From positions 8,431 through 72,430 of the forward strand of contig CAYSCS010000003.1 of assembly GCA_964429695.1 (NCBI GenBank): a stretch of 64,000 bases of DNA. Direction: 5' to 3'. Below the pieces are notes generated by a model. That model worked only from the letters and a program-made list of their open reading frames with translations, was not told the origin of the DNA and did not search any database. Position numbers and translations under genes: made by a program. Of this stretch, positions 63,789-64,000 are shown in pieces; positions within the stretch are counted from its first letter, which is position 1; each line of letters opens with the position of its first letter. Origin of the DNA: CAYSCS01 sp964429695 (lineage in GTDB: Bacteria > Acidobacteriota > Aminicenantia > Aminicenantales > Aminicenantaceae).

Positions 63789-64000
63789 ATGGGATTAGAG
63801 ATGAAAGTTAAGCAAGCAGTGTTAAAGGAGCTTGACAAGAGGTATCAGAGAGGTTCTTGGAGGGAAAAGAGTCAAATATGGAAAGAGTTCGTTAGTCTTA
63901 CCGGTTATAATCGCTGTTATCCCAGCTGGTTATTGCGCCACTGTGGTCGGAAAGTAATCTTATCCGCTAAAGACGGGCAGCAGGTGGTATTTATCGGGGA
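63789..64000 (+). CDS. Transposase (integrase-core family), N-terminal part, cut by window edge
   Basis: The frame is open to the right edge. It begins MGLEMKVKQAVLKELDKRYQ, with a second possible ATG at 63801 (MKVKQAV), and continues through EFVSLTGYNRCYPSWLLR. The pattern of KQAVxKE, RYQ, KxxIWxEFVxLTGYNR and LLR matches the N-terminal helix-turn-helix part of a DDE integrase-type transposase family common in Aminicenantes, Planctomycetes and others. The catalytic DDE core would follow outside the window. The gene has GGAGG (63775) ahead of the start. Confidence 0.75.
   Translation, partial: MGLEMKVKQAVLKELDKRYQRGSWREKSQIWKEFVSLTGYNRCYPSWLLRHCGRKVILSAKDGQQVVFIG

Overview
This window looks like chromosomal DNA of an anaerobic, low-to-moderate GC, Gram-negative-type bacterium. 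My best guess is Candidatus Aminicenantes or a related Acidobacteriota lineage. The guess rests on gene content: a DUF6599-like lipoprotein or exported protein, a GldG/DUF4340 ABC module, a large M14 peptidase, a split glycine decarboxylase, an Hdr/Flx electron-transfer cluster and a long Alu-type SRP RNA. No marker gene here proves it.

Region by region: 1-8.8 kb is housekeeping (prfB 3' part, mazG, DUF1844, ribF, the pyrR-pyrB-pyrC pyrimidine operon, rnc, an Mth938-like protein, a Cys-rich unknown protein and an AI-2E-type permease). 9.0-15.4 kb is a signalling island: a receiver protein, CheR, a PAS/HisKA/REC-REC hybrid kinase, a REC-GGDEF protein and two stand-alone HPt proteins. This is a full set of parts for a multistep phosphorelay. 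15.4-20.7 kb holds a DUF6599 protein facing a DUF362 / AmrS-like radical SAM / membrane spermidine-synthase-fold trio.

20.8-32.8 kb is the most striking part: thirteen co-directional, tightly packed genes, hdrC-hdrB-korDABC-hdrA-flxD(mvhD)-flxC-flxB-flxA followed by an iron-sulfur subunit and a flavoprotein of the fumarate reductase family. They combine a 2-oxoacid:ferredoxin oxidoreductase, a complete HdrABC with both CCG cluster sites, an NAD(P)H-linked Flx module and a soluble fumarate-reductase-like pair. I infer a cytoplasmic electron hub joining ferredoxin, NAD(H), a thiol/disulfide couple and fumarate/succinate.

33-43 kb carries a PilZ protein, a glycine island on the minus strand (gcvT-gcvH-gcvPA-gcvPB-glyQ-glyS) and argS. 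43-48 kb is a four-gene ABC exporter/GldG/DUF4340 operon. 48-51 kb has a DHH-like protein whose motifs appear in permuted order, two tRNA-Ser genes and serS. 51.9-55.3 kb has cobO, a zincin, a DHDPS-like aldolase, a Tat-type aldo/keto reductase with ferredoxin domain and the SRP RNA gene. 55.3-61.6 kb has an outer-membrane-type protein, a YugP-like membrane protease and an M14 carboxypeptidase. 61.8-64 kb has an ArsR/DsrE pair, YjbQ, an ACT protein and the start of a transposase.

Four copies of a roughly 241-bp element with imperfect terminal inverted repeats lie between 47.7 and 61.6 kb. They look like a miniature inverted-repeat element family. Coordinates and readings come from inspection of the sequence only; no database search was run.
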